A stretch of DNA of 64,000 bases from Trochalopteron elliotii (lineage: Eukaryota > Chordata > Aves > Passeriformes > Leiothrichidae), in contig JANPWX010000031.1 in the NCBI GenBank assembly GCA_024734555.1, positions 240,672 to 304,671 of the forward strand. The letters are read 5' to 3'. Every line of letters starts with the position of its first letter. Position 1 is the first letter of the stretch. The translations under genes were made by a program, and so were the position numbers. Positions 1-11,471 of the stretch are shown here, piece by piece. The notes beneath the pieces are model-generated. The model was not told where the DNA came from. It searched no databases and was given only the letters and a program-made list of their open reading frames with translations.

Positions 1-221
1 TGATGCCTCAGATCAAAGTCAATATAAATTTGGGAATTCATCTCATATATTGAGTGGACAGCTTTCTCTGGGCCTGTCAGTTCAGCAAATATCTTGGATA
101 AGTAACGACTTTCAAAGTATTTCTTAGTTAAAGTGAATACTGTAAATACTGTTCTATTAAAAATCATGGCATTATTATTAATTTTGGAAAATAAGCTAAC
201 TTACATCTTTCTATTTCTCAG
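1..221 (+). other. RAG1: 3' end of the RAG1 5' intron
   Basis: This stretch is AT-rich and has no open frame of note. It ends in a pyrimidine-rich tract and CAG at 219-221, a good splice acceptor 45 bases before the RAG1 start codon. Tetrapod RAG1 normally has one or more untranslated 5' exons and a single coding exon, so I read this as intron. The first exon and promoter would lie left of the window. Confidence 0.7.
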
Positions 222-265
222 GTGATCTGGTTTTTGTGAGATTGCAGATATCAGTAGCATCACAA
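222..265 (+). other. RAG1: RAG1 5' UTR in the coding exon
   Basis: Forty-four bases lie between the splice acceptor and the ATG at 266. The frame stays open upstream of the ATG, but the only upstream start-like codon is a GTG at 236, which I reject as an initiator. Confidence 0.6.
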
Positions 266-3200
266 ATGGATCTACCTGAAGAACTTCAGCATACATATAC
301 AAAATTTTCTGAATGGAAATTCAAGCTCTTCAAACTGAGATCATTTGAAAAAACACCCTCTGAAGACAGCCAGCACATAAACAAAGACCAGGCAGAAGAG
401 ACTGTTTCTTCAAACAAAGAATTCATCCTGCGTAAAGATGAAGCAGTGCCAAGAGGAGAAAAGATGGAGTTAATGGGCAATAGGCAGGGACTTGAGGAAG
501 ATGCCCATGCTGTGAAAACACAAGACAACAGAGCTCATCAGAACAATCTGAACCAACTCTGCCGAATCTGTGGAGTTTCATTTAAAACTGATGGTTACAA
601 GAGAACTTACCCAGTGCATGGGCCAGTGGATGAGGAAACTCTGTTGCTTCTGAGAAAGAAAGAAAAAACAGCAACCTCTTGGCCAGATCTGATTGCTAAG
701 GTTTTCAAGATTGATGTGCGAGGGGATGTCGATACTATCCATCCCACTCAATTTTGTCACAACTGTTGGAGTATTATACACAGAAAATTCAGTAATACTC
801 CATGTGAAGTATATTTTCCTAGGAACAGCACAATGGAGTGGCAACCCCATTCCCCAAACTGTGACGTGTGCCATACTACCAGACGAGGAGTCAAGAGAAA
901 GAAACAGCCCCCAAGTGTACAATCTGGCAAACGTGTCAAAACCACTGGGCAACGTGCTCGGCTAAACAGAGGTGTAAAGAACCAAGCACAGATAAACAAC
1001 AAAAATTTAATTAAAGAGATTGTCAATTGCAAGGATATACATCTCAGCACCAAGCTGCTTGCAATTGATTACCCAGTAGATTTCATTAAATCCATTTCTT
1101 GCCAGATTTGTGATCATATTTTGGCAGATCCAGTGGAAACAACATGCAGACACTTGTTTTGCAGAACTTGCATCCTTAAATGTATCAGGGTCGTGGGCAG
1201 CTATTGCCCCACCTGCTGGTATCCTTGCTTTCCTACTGATCTGGTTACCCCAGTGAAATCCTTCCTGAACATCCTTGATAACCTGAGTATAAGATGCCCT
1301 GTAAAGGAATGTGATGAAGAGATCTTGCATGGAAAATATGGCCAACATCTCTCTGGTCACAAGGAGATGAAAGATGGTGAGCTCTATAGCTACATAAATA
1401 AAGGTGGCCGACCGAGGCAGCACCTCCTGTCTTTGACGAGGAGAGCTCAAAAACATCGTCTGAGGGAACTGAAACGTCAAGTCAAGGCTTTTGCTGAGAA
1501 AGAAGAGGGTGGTGATATAAAGGCTGTATGCATGACTTTGTTCCTGCTAGCTTTGAGAGCCAAAAATGAACACAAACAAGCAGATGAACTGGAGGCTATA
1601 ATGCAAGGGAGGGGATCTGGACTTCATCCTGCTGTCTGTCTGGCCATCCGAATCAACACGTTTCTCAGCTGTAGTCAGTACCATAAAATGTATAGAACAG
1701 TAAAAGCTGTCTCTGGGAGGCAGATCTTCCAGCCTTTGCATGCTCTTCGCACTGCTGAGAAAGCCCTCCTACCAGGTTATCACCCATTTGAGTGGAAACC
1801 TCCCCTGAAAAATGTATCCACTAACACAGAAGTGGGAATTATAGATGGACTATCAGGATTGCCACTCTCAATTGATGATTACCCAGTAGACACAATTGCA
1901 AAGAGATTCCGATATGATGCAGCCTTGGTTTGTGCCTTAAAAGACATGGAGGAGGAGATCTTGGAAGGCATGAAAGCAAAAAACCTGGATGACTATTTGA
2001 GTGGTCCCTTCACTGTGGTAGTAAAAGAGTCCTGTGATGGAATGGGAGATGTCAGTGAGAAGCATGGAAGTGGGCCTGTTGTCCCAGAGAAGGCTGTTCG
2101 CTTCTCCTTCACAGTCATGAACATTTCTATAGCACATGGGAATGAAAGCAAGAGGATCTTTGAGGAAGTAAAGCCCAATTCAGAGTTGTGCTGTAAGCCC
2201 TTATGCCTTATGCTGGCTGATGAATCAGATCATGAAACTCTGACAGCAATCCTGAGCCCCCTCATAGCAGAAAGAGAGGCTATGAAGAACAGTGAACTGC
2301 TGCTTGAAATGGGAGGCATCCTGAGAACATTTAGATTTGTCTTTAGGGGTACAGGGTATGATGAGAAACTTGTGCGGGAAGTGGAAGGGCTGGAGGCCTC
2401 AGGTTCCACTTACATTTGTACCCTGTGTGATGCAACCCGCTTGGAGGCATCCCAGAATCTGGTCTTTCACTCCATAACCAGGAGCCATGCTGAAAATCTG
2501 GAGCGATATGAAATATGGAGGTCCAACCCATATCACGAGTCTGCTGATGAGCTCCGTGACAGAGTGAAGGGTGTTTCAGCCAAACCTTTTATTGAGACTG
2601 TTCCCTCCATAGATGCATTGCATTGTGACATTGGCAATGCAACAGAATTCTACAGGATTTTCCAGATGGAGATTGGGGAACTTTATAAGAATCCTGATGT
2701 GTCTAAAGAGGAGAGGAAAAGGTGGCAGCTGGCTCTTGACAAACACCTCAGGAAGAAGATGAACTTGAAGCCTATGTTGAAGATGAGTGGAAATTTTGCT
2801 AGAAAGCTCATGTCCAAAGAGACTGTAGAGGCAGTATGTGAATTAATAAAGTGTGAGGAAAGGCATGAAGCCCTGAAGGAACTAATGGACCTTTATCTGA
2901 AGATGAAGCCAGTGTGGCGATCCTCATGCCCTGCCAAGGAGTGCCCAGAACTGCTGTGCCAGTATAGCTACAATTCACAGCGTTTCGCAGAACTCTTATC
3001 CACAAAGTTCAAGTACAGATATGAGGGCAAGATTACAAATTATTTCCACAAAACACTTGCTCATGTTCCTGAAATCATTGAAAGAGATGGGTCCATTGGG
3101 GCCTGGGCAAGCGAAGGAAATGAGTCTGGAAACAAACTGTTTAGGAGGTTCCGAAAAATGAATGCCAGGCAGTCCAAAGTCTATGAGATGGAGGATGTCT

Positions 3201-3358
3201 TGAAGCACCACTGGCTATATACCTCCAAGTACCTCCAGAAGTTCATGAATGCTCATAAAACATTAAAAAGCCAGAGCTTCACCATTGATTCAGAGGGTAG
3301 TTTAGGTGACTCCTTGCCACTGGAGGTCTTGGAAAATAATGATTCAGCAGACCTCTAA
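266..3358 (+). CDS. RAG1: RAG1, V(D)J recombination-activating protein 1
   Basis: RAG1 is the catalytic subunit of the nuclear recombinase that, with RAG2, nicks and joins DNA at recombination signal sequences in B and T cell precursors. The frame is complete: 1030 residues against about 1040 in mammals, with no stops or frameshifts. I start it at ATG 266, where the protein begins MDLPEELQ, because the longer frame opens only with a GTG. Visible parts in order: an N-terminal region with zinc-binding Cys/His and basic patches; a RING finger from C279 to C317; the nonamer-binding motif GGRPR starting at residue 380; and the core. By alignment with known mammalian positions the DDE triad is D591, D699 and E953. 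The core zinc ligands are C718, C721, H928 and H933. The C-terminal tail is acidic and variable, as usual. RAG2 lies about 8 kb downstream on the other strand. Expression should be limited to lymphoid precursors, but no promoter is visible here. Confidence 0.98.
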   Translation: MDLPEELQHTYTKFSEWKFKLFKLRSFEKTPSEDSQHINKDQAEETVSSNKEFILRKDEAVPRGEKMELMGNRQGLEEDAHAVKTQDNRAHQNNLNQLCRICGVSFKTDGYKRTYPVHGPVDEETLLLLRKKEKTATSWPDLIAKVFKIDVRGDVDTIHPTQFCHNCWSIIHRKFSNTPCEVYFPRNSTMEWQPHSPNCDVCHTTRRGVKRKKQPPSVQSGKRVKTTGQRARLNRGVKNQAQINNKNLIKEIVNCKDIHLSTKLLAIDYPVDFIKSISCQICDHILADPVETTCRHLFCRTCILKCIRVVGSYCPTCWYPCFPTDLVTPVKSFLNILDNLSIRCPVKECDEEILHGKYGQHLSGHKEMKDGELYSYINKGGRPRQHLLSLTRRAQKHRLRELKRQVKAFAEKEEGGDIKAVCMTLFLLALRAKNEHKQADELEAIMQGRGSGLHPAVCLAIRINTFLSCSQYHKMYRTVKAVSGRQIFQPLHALRTAEKALLPGYHPFEWKPPLKNVSTNTEVGIIDGLSGLPLSIDDYPVDTIAKRFRYDAALVCALKDMEEEILEGMKAKNLDDYLSGPFTVVVKESCDGMGDVSEKHGSGPVVPEKAVRFSFTVMNISIAHGNESKRIFEEVKPNSELCCKPLCLMLADESDHETLTAILSPLIAEREAMKNSELLLEMGGILRTFRFVFRGTGYDEKLVREVEGLEASGSTYICTLCDATRLEASQNLVFHSITRSHAENLERYEIWRSNPYHESADELRDRVKGVSAKPFIETVPSIDALHCDIGNATEFYRIFQMEIGELYKNPDVSKEERKRWQLALDKHLRKKMNLKPMLKMSGNFARKLMSKETVEAVCELIKCEERHEALKELMDLYLKMKPVWRSSCPAKECPELLCQYSYNSQRFAELLSTKFKYRYEGKITNYFHKTLAHVPEIIERDGSIGAWASEGNESGNKLFRRFRKMNARQSKVYEMEDVLKHHWLYTSKYLQKFMNAHKTLKSQSFTIDSEGSLGDSLPLEVLENNDSADL

Positions 3359-6300
3359 ATCTACAGCACATTTGGTGTTGGGTTTGTGACGGTGTCTCCC
3401 TGCAAGGAATCAGATTCTTCTTCAAACCTGTAGAGGTACAGAGAAGTCTGAAATTTACACTGCCTCTTGAGGTGCTGAGAGGAGTTCCTTTAATAAACAC
3501 CGTGTGTGTTGGGCGTTTCCAAGAGGCAGTGCACTGGTGCGTTTACCAGTTGTTGTATGAGATGAAAGCAGAAAAAAATTGCAAAGAAGGGTCTTTGTTT
3601 TGTTATGGTCATATTGTTTCTAAGGGATAAAACCAAAGTAAAGAAGGTTTTATAGCAAGTTTTAGTTGAGAGGGAATATGATTGTGGAGAGTTGTGACAG
3701 TTGCTGCAAAGAAGCATTGATGTTTGTTTTGTTTGCATTTTGTTGAATATTTTGCTATTTACTTTTTAAGAGGGCTTGTTTATTCTTGATGGTTCTTTGG
3801 GTTTTATAAGTAAAGATTTGTCAGTGAGACAGCTGGATAATTGTTATGAGATAAAGTTCAGTTATTTTTGTAGAAAATACTTACTAAAGATGCAAACTTT
3901 GATGTCACATACTCTAGAAATATTATTATTTAACATATATATTGTAGTACTGCTTAGGAGCAGATGATGGTATCATCATGTTAATTTACTATATGAAGAT
4001 ATAGCAAAGGTAGCTGAAGTTTTAAAAAGATATTTTTATCACAGCTTGTTTACTCTGAAAGGCAAACTTGTGCTCCTAAATCAGGATTTACAGTACCTTG
4101 TGGTTATCTCATTATATGAAGTACATTCGAGCTCTTCTATGTAGCTTGTTGCTTCATGAGCATTTTAGACTTCTATGGTAACTTCAGTATATAGTACAAT
4201 TTGCATTAGTACAGTTTTTATTGAATGAATTCCTGGCTTCACTGAAGTCACCAGTAAATCCTCATTAATACCAGTAGGTGCACAGTTTTACCAAGTGACT
4301 TTAGTCACACCAGTCCCATTTCTCAGGAGATGGTTATTATCTTGATCAGATACATGCCAGTAGGATATTTCCCTGACTGCTGCTGCTGTACTCCAGCTGT
4401 ATCTGATACCGAACTTTTTCTCACCTGGGATATACCATATGCACAGCCTCATTTTCCAAATCTGTAAAAGAGGGATAATATTTATTACCCTCAAAGGTAG
4501 TTGCTTACATGATTAGTTAAAAGGCAATAAACTCTCTTGAAATTTCTGCATGCCATATTTTTCACTATTACAGCAGTGTTTAGTTGGTATTTGTCTTTCT
4601 GAAGTGATATTTAGTATATTCATAATTCATAAAATTATGACTTTTGTTCCCTGCCATATTCATGAAACATACTCAAGTACCTGAGATGCCTCCAAATCAT
4701 CCAGCCTTTCAGATCTGCATCTGTGGCTAGGGTGTTACTCTGTTTGGAGTAATGTTTCTGAAACAAGATTAAATGCGGAAACAATCAAAGCACGGATCTA
4801 AGAGAATCCACTTTTTTTTTTCATTTTGATGTGGCAGAAGTTGGTTTCTGAGTGTAAGTGAGCAGCAAATTTAAAAGAATTAACGGTCTGAGGTTTGTTT
4901 TGTAGTATCTTGTTCATATTGTTTACTATATCTTTAAGGGTCTGGCATTTACCATTTATGGACAATTAAAAAATAGAATTAAGAGCTAGCAATTAGAACA
5001 AATATTAATGTTATTCTAATTATGTATTTCTTTTGATTTCAACTAGTTAAATCACTATTTTAAAAATAGTCTGTAATTTAGGATTTTAGTTTAACATGAT
5101 TTCTTTAAACAATTTAACACAATGTCAAAATCTGTAGATTTGGAAATAATGTCTTTTTTTCTAAGCAGTTATGAGGGCTATAGTATTTTCAATATGGTGT
5201 ATCATGTATATATGCACTTATGGAGTGTTCATTTTTAGATTAATTTTCTTCTAAATTTCTTCGAAAACAAGTATTTCCTATATAGCATAAAAACTAGTTT
5301 TACATAAGTATCATTCTTTACTAATAAATGCAGACCACAAATAGAGCTGTTGCCTAAGGAGTATAAATTGCAGGTATAAAGAACATTCTCTAGCAGTTAT
5401 AGTTTTGCAGATATAGTTTTCATATTTGGTCAGCATGTATTTCATTATACAAATAGTTGCACACTCCTTTTTTCTCTGGATGTATCTTTGGGACAGCTGT
5501 TTTACTTTATGCTGTATCCTTGAGTTTGCTTGAATGAATTAGGGGTTTCTTTAACAATCTTGACTCATCTCATGGTGATTTTCACTCCATTTAAGTGGTA
5601 TATATAGTTTTCATTGCCTTTTGCACAGGAGTGAATTTCAAATAATCCAAGGTCATCCACAGCAATGCATTGTTACCGATATGCATATGTGTCATGGAGT
5701 GAGGGACCAGACTGTTAATTTTGCACATGTAACTTCAGTGACTCTTACTGGAACATTGTCCAGTTCCAAATTCAATTTAACAGACTGCTGATATAACAGC
5801 AAGTGATTGGTCTCACTGTCTTTGAAAGGGCTGAGTAAGTTTGATCTTTGTACGTATGATTTCTTAAGACAAGCCCTACATCCTGGGGTAACTCATCAAA
5901 ATGAACAAAATGTGACTGGGGACAGAGGAATGCAGTGCCATGTGGCAGTATTCTTTTGTGAGATATTTTAAGCTATAGAGTCACATTTCACACTCTACCA
6001 GCTCTGGGCAGGATAGCTGACACAGAGAGGTGCTACTATTTTTTTTCCTTTTCTCTTTTTTCAGACTTGAATCTAGTTTAATCTTCTATTTCCCCATTGT
6101 TGACATCTTTCTGTTAATCAGCTGAGAATTTTGAGCTCAATAGAACAAACACTGAAAGGGTAGGTACCTGCAAGTGAAGCTTTTGTAAACAGAGCTGAAA
6201 TAACGATGCTGCATGCACACAGCCATGCACTAGAAGGCAAAAAAATCCTGACTGCAGACAGGTGCATCATTTGGTTATGCAGCCTGTTGTTAAGCTTTCT

Positions 6301-6840
6301 GACTTTGAAGAGGCTTTAGAAATATGGAGAGACTTCTATTCATGGTATTCTTACAAACCTTCACGTTCTCTTTTTTACATTAATAGCCAGTACAAATCCT
6401 TCAGTAATTCACAGTAAATAATTACCACCTTGTTCTGAAATTGTATTGACTGTAGTTTTCATACAATCACATTATGTACCTTGTTTTGTTTGGTTTTGAT
6501 TTACTTTGTTTTACTCCAGGGTTTTGTGTTGTGAATTGCCATGCTATAAATGATGACCTATGAATGAACTATGTTAGAAGCCATGATTCTGCTGTCACAT
6601 GTTTTTCTTCCTCACAGGAATAATTCCATTGTCTTTAAACAAATCAGCTTTGATTTTTAGTCAGGTAGTTCAGAAACAAACTCTAGATATTTACATGATC
6701 CTAATTTCTGACTACACTGAGTTATTTGCATTGTTTCACTGCATGGCTTCATAATTTTACTTTTTGTTACTGTATTACAGTTTATTATTTCATTAAACCA
6801 GTTTAAAATAAAGGTCTTATAAATATTCAGGTTTCTGACT
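3359..6840 (+). other. RAG1: RAG1 3' flank, probable long 3' UTR with several candidate poly(A) signals
   Basis: After the RAG1 stop the sequence is AT-rich and non-coding. AATAAA occurs at 3492-3497, 4526-4531 and 6807-6812. Mammalian RAG1 has a 3' UTR of several kilobases, so the last site is a plausible main end, but which one is used cannot be decided from sequence. A MIR-like SINE fragment lies inside at about 4440-4530. Confidence 0.4.
4440..4530 (+). repeat. MIR-like ancient SINE fragment
   Basis: The run from GCCTCATTTTCC through ATCTGTAAAAGAGGGATAATA to a purine-rich GATTAGTTAA stretch follows the order of the MIR consensus core and tail as I remember it: a CCTCAGTTTCC-like block, CATCTGTAAAATGGGGATAATA, then a TTAAATGAGTTAA-like block. 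It is old and diverged. The copy is in forward orientation and lies in the RAG1 3' flank. Confidence 0.5.
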
Positions 6841-8255
6841 TTTTATTTCTTACAGTTTTTCAACTATGCACATAATTTCCTGGTGGTAGTCTTAGTTTTC
6901 ATTTAAATTGTGGATGCTTTTCACAGTTAGGCTCTTCTACTACCCAGAGGCAAATTCCAGCCCTGTTCTGGAAGTCACTAAATTAACACAAATGAAGATT
7001 ACTCTTTGAATCAGCAGTCCTTTCAGCACCGCTCCTCACAGGCAACTTTTTGACATAATACTAAACTGATATAAAACCAGTTTTATTTAGTCTGTAAATG
7101 TCTTTTGGTTCATTTACAAATACCATTCCAGATTTTATGTAAAATCAGCCTTGCACTGTTATCGCTATGCTAATACATGAAGTGTCTTTTGCATCCAAGT
7201 TTGCCTCCCTACAAGAGGTTAAGCTGTAAAGATTAGTTCCAATCTACCTTTCAGTCCATTAGTTGTAGCTTAGCTTTATTCTACTTCAGAAAAATCTTTA
7301 TTTCTTCCTTACAATGATATCTAGAGGTTAGGAGATTTATGTAAACCAACTGGTTTGAATGAAACTAATGATGAGCAAATTAAGCTACCTGATTTCCTGT
7401 GTAATCAGGTAACCAGACATCTAATATCTGGACTTTAGATCACCAACTTAGCTTTTTCATTTGACCTCAAGTAAAAAAATTGTTGGATGGAAAACAACCA
7501 GAGCGGCATATAAAGCAAAAACCTAAGCCTCAGACAGTTTTCTGGCAAATTAGGATTATATAAGTCCCTTACTTCTAAATCTGTAATAATTGACTGAATT
7601 TTACTTTCCATGTCCTTCTGTGGGGATAAGATGAAGAATAATTGAGGCCTGTTAAGCTCTTCACAGTTCTGCTTTAGGGGACTGAATATGGTGCAATTGT
7701 CAAGCAGCTGACCAGCTGCAACTGCTAAGTTTTTCCTTAAGTGTTTAAGGAGCTTTTGTACCTTCTTCATCAAGCTTAATATTGTCCATGATACAAAAAG
7801 ACACATTAGGGAAGATTTAATTAGCAGCCTTTCTAGCAGCATCAGGAGAGAGGTCAAGAGGTGCATTTTTAGCACTCTTCCTCTGGAGATGGGCATTCTG
7901 GGCAAGTGGACAAGTAACTACCACCTCTACAAAGGAGGTTCTCCACATCTGTGGAATGGCCAGTGCCCTGTTCTTCCTGTACATGTTTATGTATTGAGAA
8001 ACTGTAGAGTTTATAAGGTCTTGCTTTTTTCCAAAGTAAATATGGGCTCCAGTGCCACAGTTTTCAAAGCAGAGACAACAAAATGGTGTTTCATTTTCAA
8101 AGGCTCAGGCCTTTCCCAAAGTTAGTCTTGTTTGAAATGGAATAGGGTAGGAAATCAAGTACAGAGGGAGCTATAGCCACCAATCATGAAAAAGAAGTAA
8201 GCCAATCCTTCTGTCTTTAATACATAGGATCCAGCAGTAAAAAACTTAACAAATT

Positions 8256-8360
8256 CCTTTTCAATCTGAATTCAATATTTTCCTTCTGCTTTGAGCTTCC
8301 ACTTGCATTATTTCTGTTCCTTTCAAAGGTCTATCGGTGCAATGAGTCACTCCAAACTAC
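8256..8360 (+). repeat. Copy A of a diverged 105-bp direct repeat
   Basis: It begins CCTTTTCAATCTGAATTCAA and ends CACTCCAAACTAC. It aligns without net length change to 10327-10431, with strong identity over the first 41 bases and weaker identity beyond. I do not recognise the family, so it may be two copies of an old transposable element. Confidence 0.55.
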
Positions 8361-10326
8361 AACACATGCTTTAGTGCTACCAGTAAAGTTTGTGCTGTGC
8401 TTTTCCTGTAAATTAATCAGGTACTTCAAGGTCCAAGCACCTTTCAATAGCAATAAAATCCATATATTCTTCTCAGAGAAGCTGATAATAGCAATACAGG
8501 GTTACTAAAATGTGTCTGGGAACCATGATGCTGCTTACTGTGGTTACAAAACACACAGGCCAATTGGATGCAGATACAAGAGAGATTTACTTCTGCACTT
8601 AAATCTACTTCATTTTATCCGTTAATTCTAACCCGCCTGAGCAAGAAACATTTTGTATTGATTAGCTGGTTTTGAAGACAATGAATGCTTTTGAAGTACA
8701 TGACTCAGGAAATTAGGTACTTTCTGCAGTCTTGAATGCTATGTCAAGTGTCTTCTTTACAGGCTGAAGTTTGTATATCTCTTTATGTTCAAGTCCTTTC
8801 CAATATTTTCTATTTTACTTACGACTTTTTTTTCCTGCAGTAGCTACAGTCTCTGAGATGTGATATAATGCTGCTTGTACAGCCTTTCACTGTGAATCTG
8901 GGACATGGTTTAACCAAGCAATTTTCCTCTCCTACTCAAATAAATCATATATTTTAAAAAAACACAGCTCAAATATACAATACACTTATGGCCCCAATGA
9001 GGTATAACATGAAGTCTGACTGTGAATTGCTTTTTTATTAGCCACGGTGTTAAGGAAAGAACAACAGCTCAGGTAAGAGCTTGGAAGGGGCCACAACATG
9101 TGTTTGTGCTTGCCACATGCTGGGCATCTGTTCTCAGCTCCCAGGGATTCAGGGAGTTATTGCAGCTGCAGGAGTCAGTTCTGGAAATTCAGAGCTGCAC
9201 CCAACATACTGCAACCACACCACCAGTGCCTGAGCCACAAGGCTTTATCTCAGGCTACTTGTCACTTCTGCTAGGCCAGGGTTGAGCTTTCCCATTACAA
9301 AATATTTCCATCCTTTTATTTGTCTGCACTAGCAGACAGATTTGTCATAGAGTGTGCTGTCCAAGGAACTTGAGATAATGACAGTAACTGAGAGAGGTAA
9401 CAGGCAAAAACTCAGATTGGGTATTGCCAGGAATTCAATAATTATGGGGAGCCCAGTAATTCTGGGGAGTCCTTTGCTGTTGTAAAATGGCAAAGTGGCA
9501 AGGGGAGGAGTTTTGTTGTGTGAGTATATTGTCCCTTTTTGTTGGTGTTGAGATGATGTGGCTTTAATGTAGGTGTGGATTTTTTTGGTTGTGTATGATG
9601 AAGATATATTTTAATGACAATTCAGTTCTCTTAAGACCTATGACTAACCTACAAAAGGGGACATTGACTATTGAATTTCATCAGTTTGAAGGGACTTTAC
9701 ATGAACATGATATTAAGTTACTCCTTGGAAAAACATAGGACTATATACTCTGAGCTTACATAAAGTAACATGACAATGCAAATGGGAAGCTGGCATTGAA
9801 ATCTATTAATTTATACCCATATCAGGCTGTAGAGAGGGCAATCAGGGTGATATACTTCCCCTTTAGAAGCTCAATCCAAACTTTAAGATCCCTCAAGGAC
9901 ACGAAAAGTTTGTAAATGGAAACTTTGTATGGTTACCCTTTACTTTTGTTTGCTGTTGACTTGGGGTGGTAAGGTTTTAAGGGGAGTACTGTGCAGACAT
10001 GTCTGTGTTGACAGGAATACTGTGCTGCACACACTGCTTTGTAAAGGAGTGGCTGCTCAGGGTCTGCACATAGTGATCAAATAGCTGACAGCCGCTCCTG
10101 TTTTTCCTTTTTATTCAGGGATCCAGCATGAGAGTTGGACTGTGAATACTGAGCTATTATTGTTGGCTCACAAATGTTGAGCTGTTGGTATTGATTTTCT
10201 GAAAAGATGTTTGGAGCAGTAACAAGAATAAAAAATAAAGTCAAGAATGATTGGCTTCACAAATAGCCAATAAAAGAATCCACAAAAATCTTAGTAAACT
10301 CTTGGGCTATTCAACCTTGACAATGT

Positions 10327-10431
10327 CCTTTTCAATCTGAATCCAATCTTCTCCTCATGTTTTGAGCAGCCAACCGCATTTGTTTCTACCCTCACAATGC
10401 TCCACTGGCTCAATGAATCACTCTGAGCTAC
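10327..10431 (+). repeat. Copy B of a diverged 105-bp direct repeat
   Basis: It begins CCTTTTCAATCTGAATCCAA and ends CACTCTGAGCTAC, matching copy A at 8256-8360. Similarity may extend a little upstream of both copies. Confidence 0.55.
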
Positions 10432-10690
10432 AGTTTGCAGTTCTAAGGTTTCACTCTTCTACACAGTCACCCTGGGAAAGCAGAAAAAGAAATGGGTAGT
10501 GAAGGACCTGGAGTAAATGATAAAAGTCTTGTTCATCAGAAGGAATTTCTTTTGAAGCCAATGGGAGCTCACAGCATGGGGCACCTGTGAAGCCAGACCC
10601 CTTATTAGGCCTCATATAGACCTCCCAAGCATACCTGCTGTCCTTTTGTAAACTTTAGGATTTACCCATGAATACATGAAAAAATGCAGT

Positions 10691-11471
10691 CATTTTTATT
10701 ATAAACTTTATTACCTTACTAAATTTTTAAAAATACAAACACAAAGCAGTTGATGATCACAGTAGTTTAAAAAAGGCAATTTTATTTTTACTGTGCGATG
10801 ATGTTCCACAACTGTAGCCAAAACTGACATATAATCATTCCATAACTCTCAAAATAAAAAAATAATTATCTAGAATTAAATGTTCCATATGTAAGCTTTC
10901 CATAATGGAAGTCCCTGAAGAAAACTGACCCTCAGTATCTGAATATTTCATTATTTCTGACACAAGGGACTTAAACCACTACTTTTGTTTAAAATCAGAG
11001 TAATTAGTCTCATTTCATTTCATTCCACCAACATAAAATGAGCGTAATGCAGCTATAAATTAGGTCAAATATTTCTAGAACTACTGACTAAGATAAAAAT
11101 GAAAACAGGCAATATAATGTCCTTTATGGACAAATGGTAACAGCACTGACTACATGGGATAATGTCTTATCCTACCAGCACTTCCATTAAACTTACCAGG
11201 GACTAAGTTATAGCTTAAAATTCAACACACAGTTTACCAGTGTCTGGCTGTATGTTTGCACAGTGCCCTCTAGGATGGGGCCCCTGTCTGAGTATTACAA
11301 AAATACACATAAGAGACAGAAAAAATTAATGTGCTTTGAAATTTAACAAAAACATTGAGATAACTGAAATAAGATTTCATCAAGCTCCAATAATCTACTT
11401 TGCTTCAACCACTGTTGCCTTTGCCTGTGATTTCATTTCCTCCCAGATGAATACAAATCAGCAGTGTAAAT
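10691..11471 (-). other. RAG2: RAG2 3' UTR with candidate poly(A) signals
   Basis: Read on the minus strand, the DNA after the RAG2 stop is AT-rich. AATAAA occurs (as TTTATT on +) at 10781-10786, 10707-10712 and 10695-10700. These would give a 3' UTR of about 0.7-0.8 kb. Site choice is unproven. Confidence 0.4.

Larger units (their letters stand above)
6841..10690. other. RAG1-RAG2 intergenic DNA
   Basis: I see no gene here. The stretch contains a 156-codon open frame on the minus strand (7905-7435) with no recognisable domain, and a diverged direct repeat pair (8256-8360 and 10327-10431). The rest is AT-rich sequence without clear structure. Confidence 0.6.

Noticed and set aside
236..265. 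N-terminal extension of RAG1 from a GTG codon
   Set aside because: Vertebrate initiation uses ATG; the ATG at 266 gives the family-like start and follows a splice acceptor.
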